From Chitinophaga barathri (GTDB lineage Bacteria > Bacteroidota > Bacteroidia > Chitinophagales > Chitinophagaceae): 64,000 nt of DNA. The stretch lies in assembly GCF_003807585.1 (NCBI RefSeq), contig NZ_RMBX01000002.1, positions 496,001-560,000 on the forward strand, read 5' to 3'. The translations under genes were made by a program, and so were the position numbers. The notes under the pieces are model-generated. The model did no database searches. It was given only the letters and a program-made list of their open reading frames with translations, and was not told the DNA's origin. This document shows positions 8,538-17,737 of this stretch, piece by piece (the first letter of the stretch is position 1; each line of letters begins with the position of its first letter).

Positions 8538-10088
8538 CTAATAACCCGGATTTTTTTCAAGATTAGGGTTCCTGTCGCGCTGAACGTCAGGGATAGGCCA
8601 CCAATAATCTCTTTTGGGATCAAATGTACGGGTCATGATCGGTTTGTTGTCGTAAGTGAGAATGGCGCCTTTCATCACTGTTTCCGCAATTTTCCAGCGG
8701 CGGATATCATTGTAATAAAATCCTTCAAACGCCAGTTCTATCCTTCTTTCACTGCGAACGATGGTACGCATTTCATCCTGGCTCTTCCCGATTCCGATCT
8801 CCGGCATTTTCGCCCTTCTTCTTACCCTGTTCACCGCTTCGCGCACGGATTCGTCCGGCGCTGCCAGTACTTCGTTCTGCGCTTCGGCGTACATCAGCAG
8901 CACGTCCGCAAAACGGATCACCATATAGTTGATCTCGGAGCGGCCGCCCTGCAGGTTGTTCGGGTTGGCTTCCTTATCGTAAATGGTGTATTTTTTGGTG
9001 CCATACCCTGTCACCACAAACCTGGTAGGCGTTACGAGCTCGCCCTGGAACTGGTCGCCGGGATATACGATGGTAGCGTACATACGCGGGTCACGGTTTT
9101 CGTAGGGTTTGGCGGGATTGTACAGGGGAGACTGCGCCTGCGGCAGGCCGTCTTTCATCTGGTAAGCATATACAATATCCTGCACAGGCGCGTTCGTATT
9201 GTACTGGCGGCCGATCAGGTCAAAGGAGCTGCCTTGTGTGGGCGCGGTGTATTGTACATCGAATACGGATTCGATGCTGTTGTCGTTCGCGGGCAGGAAG
9301 AGGCTGCGGTAATCGCTGTACAGATCGTAACCTGTACCGGCGAGGTCCATCACGGCTTTAGCGGCATCCGCGGCCAGTTTCCATTTGTTTTTATCGCCGG
9401 TGGTATTGATCAGCGGGCTTGCTTCGAACAGGAGCACACGGGCTTTCAGGGCCAGCGCGGCGCCTTTGGTGGCACGACCTACATTTGCGCCGGTATATTT
9501 TACGGGCAGCACGGCCGCGGCGGCATCCAGGTCTTTCAGCACCTGGGCCACCACTTCTTCCCTTTTGTTCCTCGGGAGCATGGACTGCGTTTCCGGGTTC
9601 GGCTGATCGAGGATCAGGGGCACGCCGCCGTAGTACATTTCCAGCAGGGAATAATACAACGCGCGGAGGAAAGCAGCTTCCGCTTTCATTTTATCTTTCG
9701 CGCCCTGGTCCATCGGCACACCGTCTATCTTGGCCAGCAGGGTATTGCAACGGCCGATACCTTCGTAGGCAGCGTTCCAGCGGGCGGTTACGATAGCGGA
9801 GTTCGATCCGGTCTGTGTGCCGGAAGCGATCACGTTCCAGCCACCGGAGTTGTCGTAATTATAAGCATTGGGCGTGGCGGTTTCTTCCCAGAGCGGTGTA
9901 GCGGTACCGCCAAAGGCGCCTTCGGAACGAAGTGTATTGTAACAGCCTATCAAGCCCATGTTTGCATTGGCTTCGGTGGTCCAGAAGATCCCTTCTGTAT
10001 AACGGTCGGTGGGTTCGGTGTCCAGTATTTTATTTCCACAACTCGTCAGCATCACGCCAGCTATAAAAATATAAAGTATCTTTTTCAT
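8538..10088 (-). CDS. SusD/RagB-family outer-membrane glycan-binding lipoprotein
   Basis: 516 residues. A lipoprotein signal peptide (MKKILYIFIAGVMLTSCG) places the lipidated cysteine at residue 17. SusD hallmarks follow: ILDTEPTDRYTEGIFWTTEANANMGLIGCYN near the start, AEAAFLRALYYSLLEMYYGGVPLIL (RagB helix pair), and the C-terminal FADVLLMYAEAQNEV, VNRVRRRAKMPEIG, RSERRIELAFEGFYYNDIRRWK and DYWWPIPDVQRDRNPNLEKNPGY. It would lid the adjacent SusC channel (18 bases upstream in the operon). Substrate cannot be told from sequence; the operon contains no glycoside hydrolase. Confidence 0.95.
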   Translation of the reverse strand: MKKILYIFIAGVMLTSCGNKILDTEPTDRYTEGIFWTTEANANMGLIGCYNTLRSEGAFGGTATPLWEETATPNAYNYDNSGGWNVIASGTQTGSNSAIVTARWNAAYEGIGRCNTLLAKIDGVPMDQGAKDKMKAEAAFLRALYYSLLEMYYGGVPLILDQPNPETQSMLPRNKREEVVAQVLKDLDAAAAVLPVKYTGANVGRATKGAALALKARVLLFEASPLINTTGDKNKWKLAADAAKAVMDLAGTGYDLYSDYRSLFLPANDNSIESVFDVQYTAPTQGSSFDLIGRQYNTNAPVQDIVYAYQMKDGLPQAQSPLYNPAKPYENRDPRMYATIVYPGDQFQGELVTPTRFVVTGYGTKKYTIYDKEANPNNLQGGRSEINYMVIRFADVLLMYAEAQNEVLAAPDESVREAVNRVRRRAKMPEIGIGKSQDEMRTIVRSERRIELAFEGFYYNDIRRWKIAETVMKGAILTYDNKPIMTRTFDPKRDYWWPIPDVQRDRNPNLEKNPGY

Positions 10089-10106
10089 AGATTCTTCGGA
10101 TTAAGA

Positions 10107-13100
10107 TTAGAAATTAAGATTTAGACCAAAACTCACAGTTTTCAGCAGGGGATAATCATAGAGGTTATCGCCTGTAATGTTGCGCTCGGGATCAGAATCT
10201 TTATATTCGGAGAATGTGAAGAAGTTCTGCAAGTTGGCGAACAGGTTCAGCTTGCTGATACCGGCTTTTGCCAGCAGTCTTTCGGGCACCACATAGTTCA
10301 GCTGGACATTCTGTATACGCAGGTAGTTGCCGCTGCGGAACCAGAAAGTGGAGTTCTGGTAGTTCTCAGAGGCGCCTTGCGGCGTAGACAAAATCGGCAG
10401 GCGGGCACCTGTGTTTTGGGGCGTCCAGGAATCGGTTGCCCATTCTTTGGTTAAACCCGCGCCGTTGTTCACCGGGTAGGCCAGGTTTGCAGTGGGATAG
10501 ATATTGATCCCCTGCACGCCCTGGAGGTATGTATTCAGGCTAAAACGTTTGTAACCGAGATTGATCGTGAAGCTGTAGTTCCATTTCGGGATGGATGAGC
10601 CGGTGATGATCCTGTCGTCCCCATTGATCACATTGTCGCCATTCTGATTTTTATATTTCAGGTAACCGGGTTTTACTGCGTTGCTTACTTTCGCGCTTTT
10701 GTCGATCTCATCCTGCGACTGGTAAATGCCAGTAGCTTCCAGCACATAATAAGCATCGATAGGATATCCTGCTTTTAATATCCTTCTGCCGTTGATCAAC
10801 GTTTCGCCGTTCAGGTCCACTACTTCATTTTTAACATAACTGATAGCTCCACCCAGTTCATAGGTAAAATCACCGATGCGGTTGCGGTGCCCCAGGTTCA
10901 GTTCGAAACCGATATTGTCCACCACACCGATGTTGCGCTGCGGGCCCGCCAGGTTACCCACCTGTCCGGGAATGGCTACCTGGCGCAGGATGCCGGAAGT
11001 ACGTCTTTTAAATACATCGGCTTCAGCCGTTAGTTTGCCTCCCCATGCCGATACGTCCAGGCCTGCATCGTAGGTGCTGGTCCTTTCCCACTCAATGGTC
11101 GGATCGCTGTAAGCAGTGATGGCAGCGCCGGGAGCAATGGTATTGCCAAACGAATAGTCATACCCCAGCTTCACCGTGTTTGCGTAGCTGTACAACGGCA
11201 CCTGCTGGTTACCCAGCTTGCCGTAAGAAACGCGCAGCTTCAGCAGGTCGATGTTCTTTACATTAAAGAACCCTTCCTTGTCTATACGCCAGCCTGCAGA
11301 AACACCGGGATATGTACCCCAGCGGTTTCCACGGGCAAAACGGGAAGAACCATCATAACGGAATATAAATTCCAACAGGTACTTGTCTTTGTAATTGTAA
11401 TTAGCGCGACCGAAGTAAGAAGCAAGCCTGTCCTGGTTAGTAACCCCTGTTACAGCCGGATTAAGAGAGCCGGCATCAATTGCGCTCAATGAGTTGCCTG
11501 ACACGTTCTCAATGCTGGCGCTGAAGTTGGACGTACCGAAGCTGCTATAGCTGGAACCGATCATCAGCGATACATTGTGTGCTCTGTTAAAGGTCTTGTC
11601 CCAGTTGAAAGTCTGGTAGAAGGTCATGTTCAGGTTGCTGGTATTGCCGTTGTAGGCAACCGTCTGGCCGTACGTCATCGGTGCAAGGGTGAGCGGATCG
11701 TAGGTGGTCACCCTGTTGTTGAAACGCCTGTCATAGTTATCCTGTTTGTCGATGCCCAGGTTCACATTGTATTTGATGTTAAAGGGCAGCTGGAGGTCTG
11801 CGTACACTTTGGTGAACAGGCGCTGCGCTTCTGGTTTGCGGTAACCTTCTTTCACCAGCTTCATCGGGTTTTCGATGGAGTTGCGGCCGGGGGTACGGAA
11901 TACCGTGTTGCCATAACGGCCATCCTGGAGATAAGGTGTGAAGATGGGCAATACACGCATCAGCGAGCCGAAGTAAGAAGCGGTACCATCCGCGGGCTCG
12001 GTAGATTTACGGTAGTTGCCGATGATGTTGGCGCCTACACGCAGCGGTTTAGCCACCTGCGCGGATACGTTCAGGTCGATGGAATAACGTTGTGCTTCGT
12101 CGTTCGCAATCAGCACGCCTTTCTGGTCCATATAACCGAGGGAGAGGCTGTAAGTCACTTTATCGGTGCCACCGGAGAACTGCAGGTGATGCTGCTGCAT
12201 CTGCCCGTTGTCCATCACGAGGTCAAACCAGTCAAGGTTCGGGTAGGCGTAAGGATTGGCAGCCATACCGTCTTTGTATTGCTGGATCTGTGCATCGGTG
12301 TAATCCACCACGGTTTTACCTTCGTTGCGCAGGGACTGGTTTTTGAGTTGCATATATTCGATCGGGTCCCATACTACATCGGGCATCATGGTCGGGCTCT
12401 GAATGCCGTAAGAAAAGTTGTAGTTGATCTTCATCTTGCCTTCCTTGCCGGTTTTGGTGGTAACCAATACAACGCCATTGGCTCCCCTGGAACCGTAGAT
12501 GGCTGCGGACGCATCTTTCAGCACGGTAATGCTTTCGATATCATTCGGGTTGATCTCGTTCATATCATACTCCATACCGTTTACGAGCACCAACGGGTTG
12601 CTGTTGTTCGTAGTGCCCACACCGCGGATGCGGATGGTGGCATTGTCCGCGCCGGGCCTTGAGCCCGCCTGGTTCACCCAGAGGCCGGAAACGCCGTGCA
12701 GCGCCTGGCTGGCATTGGTAATGGGCGTGTTTTCTTTTGTTTTCATATCCAATATGGAAAGAGCGCCGGTGAGGTTCACTTTTTTCTGTGTACCATAACC
12801 CACCACTACCACTTCATTTAAGCCCGTCTCGCTTTCCTGGAGCGTTACGTTCAGCACGGAACGCCCGGATACGGGCAGCTCCTGCGTGGTATAACCGGCG
12901 AAAGAAAATACCAGGACGCCGTTGGCGCCATTGGGTACAGCCAGCGAATAAACACCGTCAACATTGGTGGCGGCGCCTGTATTGGTGCCTTTTAAACGCA
13001 CGGTAGCGCCGGGAAGCGGGTCGCCATTGCCAGCGGTCACTTTACCGGTTACAGTAGCCTGTTGTGCAACAACCGATTGAAAACCGGCGGTAAATAATAA

Positions 13101-13205
13101 AATAAGAAGCAACAGCATTTTGCCGGGCAAAACGCTGAAACGCGGCAATCCGGGTACTTTGGGATAAGGTGTCCCCTGCCTGCCTGACTGACTGATTTTT
13201 TTCAT
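10107..13205 (-). CDS. SusC/RagA-family TonB-dependent outer-membrane transporter
   Basis: 1032 residues from MKKISQSGRQG; an ATG ten codons further up (13235) is possible. After the signal peptide (ending SVVAQ) comes a carboxypeptidase-regulatory-like domain (ATVTGKVTAGNGDPLPGATV), then the SusC signature LNEVVVVGYGTQKKVNLTGA, the plug (TIRIRGVGTTNNSNPLVLVNG, ITVLKDASAAIYGSRGANGV) and a 22-strand barrel ending FGLNLNF. There is no STN domain, so it is not coupled to a FecR/ECF pair. It is the first gene of the minus-strand operon SusC-SusD-isomerase-propeller and imports the oligosaccharide captured by SusD. Confidence 0.95.
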   Translation of the reverse strand: MKKISQSGRQGTPYPKVPGLPRFSVLPGKMLLLLILLFTAGFQSVVAQQATVTGKVTAGNGDPLPGATVRLKGTNTGAATNVDGVYSLAVPNGANGVLVFSFAGYTTQELPVSGRSVLNVTLQESETGLNEVVVVGYGTQKKVNLTGALSILDMKTKENTPITNASQALHGVSGLWVNQAGSRPGADNATIRIRGVGTTNNSNPLVLVNGMEYDMNEINPNDIESITVLKDASAAIYGSRGANGVVLVTTKTGKEGKMKINYNFSYGIQSPTMMPDVVWDPIEYMQLKNQSLRNEGKTVVDYTDAQIQQYKDGMAANPYAYPNLDWFDLVMDNGQMQQHHLQFSGGTDKVTYSLSLGYMDQKGVLIANDEAQRYSIDLNVSAQVAKPLRVGANIIGNYRKSTEPADGTASYFGSLMRVLPIFTPYLQDGRYGNTVFRTPGRNSIENPMKLVKEGYRKPEAQRLFTKVYADLQLPFNIKYNVNLGIDKQDNYDRRFNNRVTTYDPLTLAPMTYGQTVAYNGNTSNLNMTFYQTFNWDKTFNRAHNVSLMIGSSYSSFGTSNFSASIENVSGNSLSAIDAGSLNPAVTGVTNQDRLASYFGRANYNYKDKYLLEFIFRYDGSSRFARGNRWGTYPGVSAGWRIDKEGFFNVKNIDLLKLRVSYGKLGNQQVPLYSYANTVKLGYDYSFGNTIAPGAAITAYSDPTIEWERTSTYDAGLDVSAWGGKLTAEADVFKRRTSGILRQVAIPGQVGNLAGPQRNIGVVDNIGFELNLGHRNRIGDFTYELGGAISYVKNEVVDLNGETLINGRRILKAGYPIDAYYVLEATGIYQSQDEIDKSAKVSNAVKPGYLKYKNQNGDNVINGDDRIITGSSIPKWNYSFTINLGYKRFSLNTYLQGVQGINIYPTANLAYPVNNGAGLTKEWATDSWTPQNTGARLPILSTPQGASENYQNSTFWFRSGNYLRIQNVQLNYVVPERLLAKAGISKLNLFANLQNFFTFSEYKDSDPERNITGDNLYDYPLLKTVSFGLNLNF

Positions 13206-13657
13206 ACTGTTAATTTTTTTGACTGAAACATTCATTAATTTTCACCCCTTGCCCCGGCGTCTTTCGGAATGTTGCGCCGGGCTTTGTTTTGACTGTTTTC
13301 TGAGTTGGTACTGTTATATTTTGAATTGCTGATTACGGTATGGGCATGGCAATCCCTCTCCTGCTTTCGCACGATGTTTTTTCTCATGTCCTGAAGGTCC
13401 GGCGCCTGATCTGCCGGGGATTTACGGAGTTATTTTTTATGGAAGGCTTGTTGCCTGATCATACACAAAACGAGCCTGCTTCCTTCATAAGAAGGAATTT
13501 TACGGGACTTTGTAAATATTAAATAACGTTAAAGAATTCCCAAAAGTAGAAAACAAAAGCATCGTTTCGTTTTAGCTTATTGTTAAGAAATCTTAAACAG
13601 ACCGTTAGCATGGGTTAACAGTATAATTCATACATTTAGGCGCAACATGGAATAATT
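13206..13657. other. Divergent intergenic region between susC and the pyridoxal kinase gene
   Basis: A 450-base non-coding stretch, AT-rich in its right half. A minus-strand TACTTTTG (13541-13548) fits the TAnnTTTG -7 box and could start a leader of more than 300 bases for susC. On the plus strand TACATTTA at about 13633 is a one-mismatch -7 box for the kinase gene. A 60-codon frame inside (13340-13522) has no supporting feature. Confidence 0.4.
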
Positions 13658-14431
13658 ATGGAAAGTCTGAAGGTATTGGCGGTGGGCAGTTTTGCGGTAC
13701 ACGGCACGGCAAGCCTGAAAGCGATGATCAGGATACTCGGCTCCAGGGTATTGCCCGTCCCGAGCGTGGTGCTGAGCGGGTTAACGAATATGAAAAGCGT
13801 TACCAAGCTGGATGTACCGTTTGAAAAACTGCTGACGGAGGTATTTGAACTTTCCGTGTACCGGCGGCAAAAACTCATCCTTTACATCGGTTACCTGGGC
13901 AAACCGGAGCAGGCAGACATCCTCACCACGCTGATACAGAAATACAAACCGAACATTCAATGCGTCGTAACCGACCCCGTCTGCGGGGACCATGGGCGGA
14001 TGTACGTGCCCGTCGAGATCGCGGAGAAATGGCCCGCGCTCATCCGCGTGTCCGATATGGTCTTTCCCAATCTTTCGGAAATAAAGATCCTGACCGGTAA
14101 TGATCCCGCGGCGGAAGGCGGACCGGAGGAGTATATCCGGCAGTTCCGCTCCCGTTACCCGGATGCTGAACTGGTGGTGACCAGCATGTTACTGAATACC
14201 GAAGAGATCGGGGTGGAGATGTATGGGGACAGGCGGTTTTCGTTCTATCATCCTTACCTGTCGAGGAATTTCGGCGGCTCCGGGGATACTTTCCTGGCAC
14301 TGTTCATCCTTCACTTCTTTTACAACAAAATGCCCAAAGAAGCCGCCCTGACCGAGGCAGCGCAACAGACTTCCGCATACATCGCACATTCCATTTCGCT
14401 GGACGCGGATGAGCTGGTATTGGATTTTTAG
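13658..14431 (+). CDS. Pyridoxal/pyridoxamine kinase (PdxK/PdxY-like)
   Basis: 257 residues of ribokinase fold. Family marks: the N-terminal VGSFAVHGTASLKAMI corresponding to the substrate loop, VVTDPVCGDHGRMYVP (the family's DPVMGDxGxxYVP), FPNLSEIKILTG, and a GGSGDTFLALF anion hole with the catalytic aspartate of the GxGD motif. It would phosphorylate vitamin B6 vitamers with ATP to give PLP/PMP in the cytosol. The usual N-terminal SHVVYGHVG motif is altered to AVHGTASLKA, so substrate preference may differ from E. coli enzymes. It stands alone, upstream of a convergent GH92 gene. Confidence 0.8.
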   Translation: MESLKVLAVGSFAVHGTASLKAMIRILGSRVLPVPSVVLSGLTNMKSVTKLDVPFEKLLTEVFELSVYRRQKLILYIGYLGKPEQADILTTLIQKYKPNIQCVVTDPVCGDHGRMYVPVEIAEKWPALIRVSDMVFPNLSEIKILTGNDPAAEGGPEEYIRQFRSRYPDAELVVTSMLLNTEEIGVEMYGDRRFSFYHPYLSRNFGGSGDTFLALFILHFFYNKMPKEAALTEAAQQTSAYIAHSISLDADELVLDF

Positions 14432-14439
14432 GGAAATAT

Positions 14440-14468
14440 AAAAGCCCATGCATAATGCACAGGCTTTT
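14440..14468. terminator. Bidirectional terminator hairpin
   Basis: AAAAGCC...GGCTTTT with an inner TGCATAATGCA palindrome, located between convergent genes ending at 14431 and 14490. Confidence 0.7.
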
Positions 14469-14489
14469 GAATTATTTGAATTGATACGG

Positions 14490-16643
14490 CTACTTCGTCA
14501 CTATCTCAATCTTGCCACCATCCCTGAACAGGTCGTGCGGCACAAAATATCCCCGGATCTCTTTCCCATTCACTTTTATAGCTTTCATATCCCTGCTCCT
14601 GCCCGATCTTGTGATCGTGAGCAATTTGCCGCCGGCCGTTTTCCATTTCACTTCGTCAAACAGCGGAACCGTGACAATATACTCCGGATCGGTGGCGGAG
14701 AACGTATACAGGCCCAATGCGCTGAACACATACCAGGCGGACATTTCACCCGCATCGTCCATCCCGCAGAGCGCCAGTCCCTCTTCACCGATGCCGTAAA
14801 GACTGTTCAGGATCGTATCGATGATCTTTTGTGACTTCTCCGGTTTGCCGATAAAATAATACGCAAAAGGCGCCTCATGGTCCGGCTGGTTGCCGTGGCA
14901 GTACTGCCCGATCATCGTTTCAACGTTCCTGGCTATGTAACTGGGGTTCCAGGGAACTGTAAACAACGAATCCAGTTTTGATTCAAAACCTTTATCGCCG
15001 CCATACAGCTCAATCAGCCCTTTCATGTCATGCGGCGCAAAAAATGATACCTGCCAGGCATTGGCTTCGCGGTACATGTATTCGTAATACGGGAACTCCG
15101 GGTTAAAATTTTTGATCCAGTCACCGTTCTCCAGCCGCCCCCGCATAAACCGCGTGGAAGGGTCGAACATATTTTTGTAGTTCTTTGACCGGGCCATCAG
15201 TATCCTGTAATTCGCGGTATCTCCCAGCTTCTTAGCCATCTGCGCCAGTGAATAATCGTCATAGGAATACTCCAGGGTCTTGGATACGCCTGCTTTTGCT
15301 TTGGTTTCCACCTTCGGGTCCGGGATGTCCGGGTCGGAGATAAAACCTTTTTCGATGTATTCCTGTATATGCGGGCGGGCGCCGCCGGGTACATTGGCGT
15401 TTTTTAATAAAATTTCATACGTGCCTTTCACATCAAAATCATCCATCCCTCTCAGGTAAGCCCCCGCAATGGATGATGCGCCATGATCGCCGTGAAAAAA
15501 AGTAGGGATAAATCCTTTTTTATCTCCCACATCTTTCATGGATTTGATCACATCCAGCCCTACAGCCGGGGAAACAAGTCCCAGCAGTACATCTTTGTTC
15601 CGGTAAGTATCCCAGAGGGAAGGCTCCGTATAATAGTTAAAATCAGCTTTCGCCACTTTGCGCTGCGCGTCGGTGAACTCGCCGTTCACATCGCTGCGCA
15701 GGGCTGGCCAGAGGAAGGAGCGGTACAAACAGGAATAGAACATTTCCTTTTGTTTGGGCGTGCCGCCTTTTACCTGGATGGATGACAACAACGTTTCCCA
15801 TTTCTGCGTCGCCTCGTTGCGTATCTGTGTGAAAGTTTTGCCGCCGATCTCCTGCTCAAGATTCTGTTTTGCATTTTCAACGCTCACAAAAGACAAGCCG
15901 ATCTTCATCTCCACCGGGCCTTTGGAACCATCTGCCAGGTGTACGATGGCGTGGCCCGTGCGTTGACCTTCTTCTTTTTTTTCAAGCCTTTCGATATTAG
16001 TGTTCAGCTCTGCGTAAAAATAGATCCGCTCTCCGGTCTGCTGATAGCCCTGCAAAACGGAAGTGCCCACCTGTTCAATGCTCCAGCCGGACACCCTGTT
16101 ATTGGACCTTGCCAGGTCGAACAGTATTTGCATGGCCGTATTGTCCTTGTATTCGTATTGATGATAACCGCATCTTAAAGTAGAGGTTAGTTTTACATTC
16201 ACGTTGTAATCATCCAGGAATACCTGGTAAAACCCCGGGGCGGCGCTTTCTTTTTTATGCGTAAACCTTGAGCCGAACTTCTCTCCAGGTTTGGACACCG
16301 GTAGCACGGGGATATTACAAAGGTTCCAATGGCCCTTGTTGGTATGCGTAAAGCCGAAAATAACGCTGTCTTCGTATTCATATCCCGCGCCGGAACCGTA
16401 TTCCGTCATCGGGCTGAGCTGCACCATGGCATTGGGCAAAGAGCTGCCGGGGAAAGTGAGCCCTGCCCATGAGCGCCAGCCGTCGGGCAGTTCATAACCG
16501 AGGATCTTCGGGTCGGTGAGCGGTGCGGTGCCGATAAACGTGTTGACGTACTTTGTATAGGACGTGGAAGACTGGCTTTTTGCCGTAACAGCGGCCAATA
16601 TCAGCCATACTAAAGCCGGCAGGGTCTTAAACTGATAATTCAT
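14490..16643 (-). CDS. GH92-family alpha-mannosidase, secreted
   Basis: 717 residues with a signal peptide (ending AVTAKSQ). The GH92 pattern is clear: YVNTFIGT at the start of the mature protein, FPGSSLPNAMVQLSP, YEYEDSVIFGFTHTNKGHW, then the catalytic C-terminal barrel with GNQPDHEAPFAYYF (about residue 583) and CGMDDAGEMSAWYVFSALGLY (about residue 629). GH92 enzymes are calcium-dependent exo-alpha-mannosidases (1,2-, 1,3- or 1,4-linked) that trim N-glycans and yeast mannan. The two acidic motifs hold the general acid and base region. A divergent AraC regulator gene starts 111 bases upstream. No SusC/D pair is adjacent on this strand. Confidence 0.93.
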   Translation of the reverse strand: MNYQFKTLPALVWLILAAVTAKSQSSTSYTKYVNTFIGTAPLTDPKILGYELPDGWRSWAGLTFPGSSLPNAMVQLSPMTEYGSGAGYEYEDSVIFGFTHTNKGHWNLCNIPVLPVSKPGEKFGSRFTHKKESAAPGFYQVFLDDYNVNVKLTSTLRCGYHQYEYKDNTAMQILFDLARSNNRVSGWSIEQVGTSVLQGYQQTGERIYFYAELNTNIERLEKKEEGQRTGHAIVHLADGSKGPVEMKIGLSFVSVENAKQNLEQEIGGKTFTQIRNEATQKWETLLSSIQVKGGTPKQKEMFYSCLYRSFLWPALRSDVNGEFTDAQRKVAKADFNYYTEPSLWDTYRNKDVLLGLVSPAVGLDVIKSMKDVGDKKGFIPTFFHGDHGASSIAGAYLRGMDDFDVKGTYEILLKNANVPGGARPHIQEYIEKGFISDPDIPDPKVETKAKAGVSKTLEYSYDDYSLAQMAKKLGDTANYRILMARSKNYKNMFDPSTRFMRGRLENGDWIKNFNPEFPYYEYMYREANAWQVSFFAPHDMKGLIELYGGDKGFESKLDSLFTVPWNPSYIARNVETMIGQYCHGNQPDHEAPFAYYFIGKPEKSQKIIDTILNSLYGIGEEGLALCGMDDAGEMSAWYVFSALGLYTFSATDPEYIVTVPLFDEVKWKTAGGKLLTITRSGRSRDMKAIKVNGKEIRGYFVPHDLFRDGGKIEIVTK

Positions 16644-16754
16644 TTTACTGTAGAAGTTTCGTGAGCTAAACCTGATCAGTTAAAAATAATACTAAATCGA
16701 TATAGTTCATAGTTCGGGGTGTGCTAATCTCAAAAACCAGTATATTAGCAGACT

Positions 16755-17663
16755 ATGTATTTTACCAGCCTGCCGGACCATACCAGGCCAGGGTTCGATG
16801 AAGCGTTGCATTTCAGCAGATTCAAAAAACACAATATCATCTTCAACGCCCTGAGCAGCCACAGCCATTGTGATGAACACGTGGGTTGTCTTTCCTTTAA
16901 AACGGTGCTCAGCGGCGAGGAATGGTATGGCGTCAACAATCACCGGCTGGCCATCAGGCCCGGGCGTTTCCTCATCCTGAACGACGATCAGACCTACTCC
17001 TGCAACATCGAAAAAGGAGAAAAAGTGAAGACCCTGTCTGTCTTTTTTAAAAAAGAGTTTGCATCGTCTGTTTTTTACGATTCGCTGCACAGCGAGGAAA
17101 TGATGCTGGACAACCCTTTAACCAGCGGCCAAAGCCCTGAATTTTTCCAGACGCTCAATGACATTACCCCGGAATTGCAGCGGCAGCTGTCCGCGCTCGT
17201 TGCTACGCTGGACGGCGAGGGGTATTCCGGCGCTGTGGCGGATGAATATCTTGTCTTTTTACTGCATTACCTCGTCCGTACCTGGAAATCGGAAGCAGGC
17301 CGCGCCCGGAAGGTGAACGCGCTTAAAACCAGCACACAGACCGAAATATACAAACGCCTCTGCATCGCCAAAGACGTATTGCAATCCTCTTACATGGACA
17401 GCCCCGGCCTGGACGCCCTCAGCAGCATCACCTGCCTGTCCGTACCGCAGCTGGTAAGGCAGTTCAAAGCCGTATTCCGCACCACTCCCCACCAGTACCT
17501 TATCCGGATCAGGCTGCAACGGGCGGCTGAGCTGCTGCGGCATACCGGCAAACCGGTGCATGAAATAGCCTGGCTCTGCGGGTTTGAAAATACCAGCGCC
17601 TTTTGCCGCGCGTTTAAGTCGGAGTATGCCGTTCAGCCGCTCGGCTACCGAAAACAATGCTGA
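16755..17663 (+). CDS. AraC-family transcriptional regulator
   Basis: 302 residues. An N-terminal cupin-like sensor (HEHVGCLSFKTVLSGEEWYG, RPGRFLILNDDQTYSCNIEKGE) precedes two helix-turn-helix motifs at about residues 200-300 (LDALSSITCLSVPQLVRQFKAVF, then VHEIAWLCGFENTSAFCRAFK). The final YRKQC closes a standard AraC domain. It is transcribed away from the GH92 mannosidase gene and could control it, or the alpha/beta hydrolase 74 bases downstream. The region between the two divergent starts contains no recognisable inverted repeat. Confidence 0.9.
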   Translation: MYFTSLPDHTRPGFDEALHFSRFKKHNIIFNALSSHSHCDEHVGCLSFKTVLSGEEWYGVNNHRLAIRPGRFLILNDDQTYSCNIEKGEKVKTLSVFFKKEFASSVFYDSLHSEEMMLDNPLTSGQSPEFFQTLNDITPELQRQLSALVATLDGEGYSGAVADEYLVFLLHYLVRTWKSEAGRARKVNALKTSTQTEIYKRLCIAKDVLQSSYMDSPGLDALSSITCLSVPQLVRQFKAVFRTTPHQYLIRIRLQRAAELLRHTGKPVHEIAWLCGFENTSAFCRAFKSEYAVQPLGYRKQC

Positions 17664-17737
17664 CAAATTGAGCATTTCCGCACATTTCCCCTTCTTCCCA
17701 AACGCTAATTTCGGGCCGTACCATAAAACCCGGACAA

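Noticed and set aside
13340..13522. 60-codon frame in the susC-pdxK-like intergenic region
   Set aside because: No supporting composition, promoter or neighbour, and probably chance.
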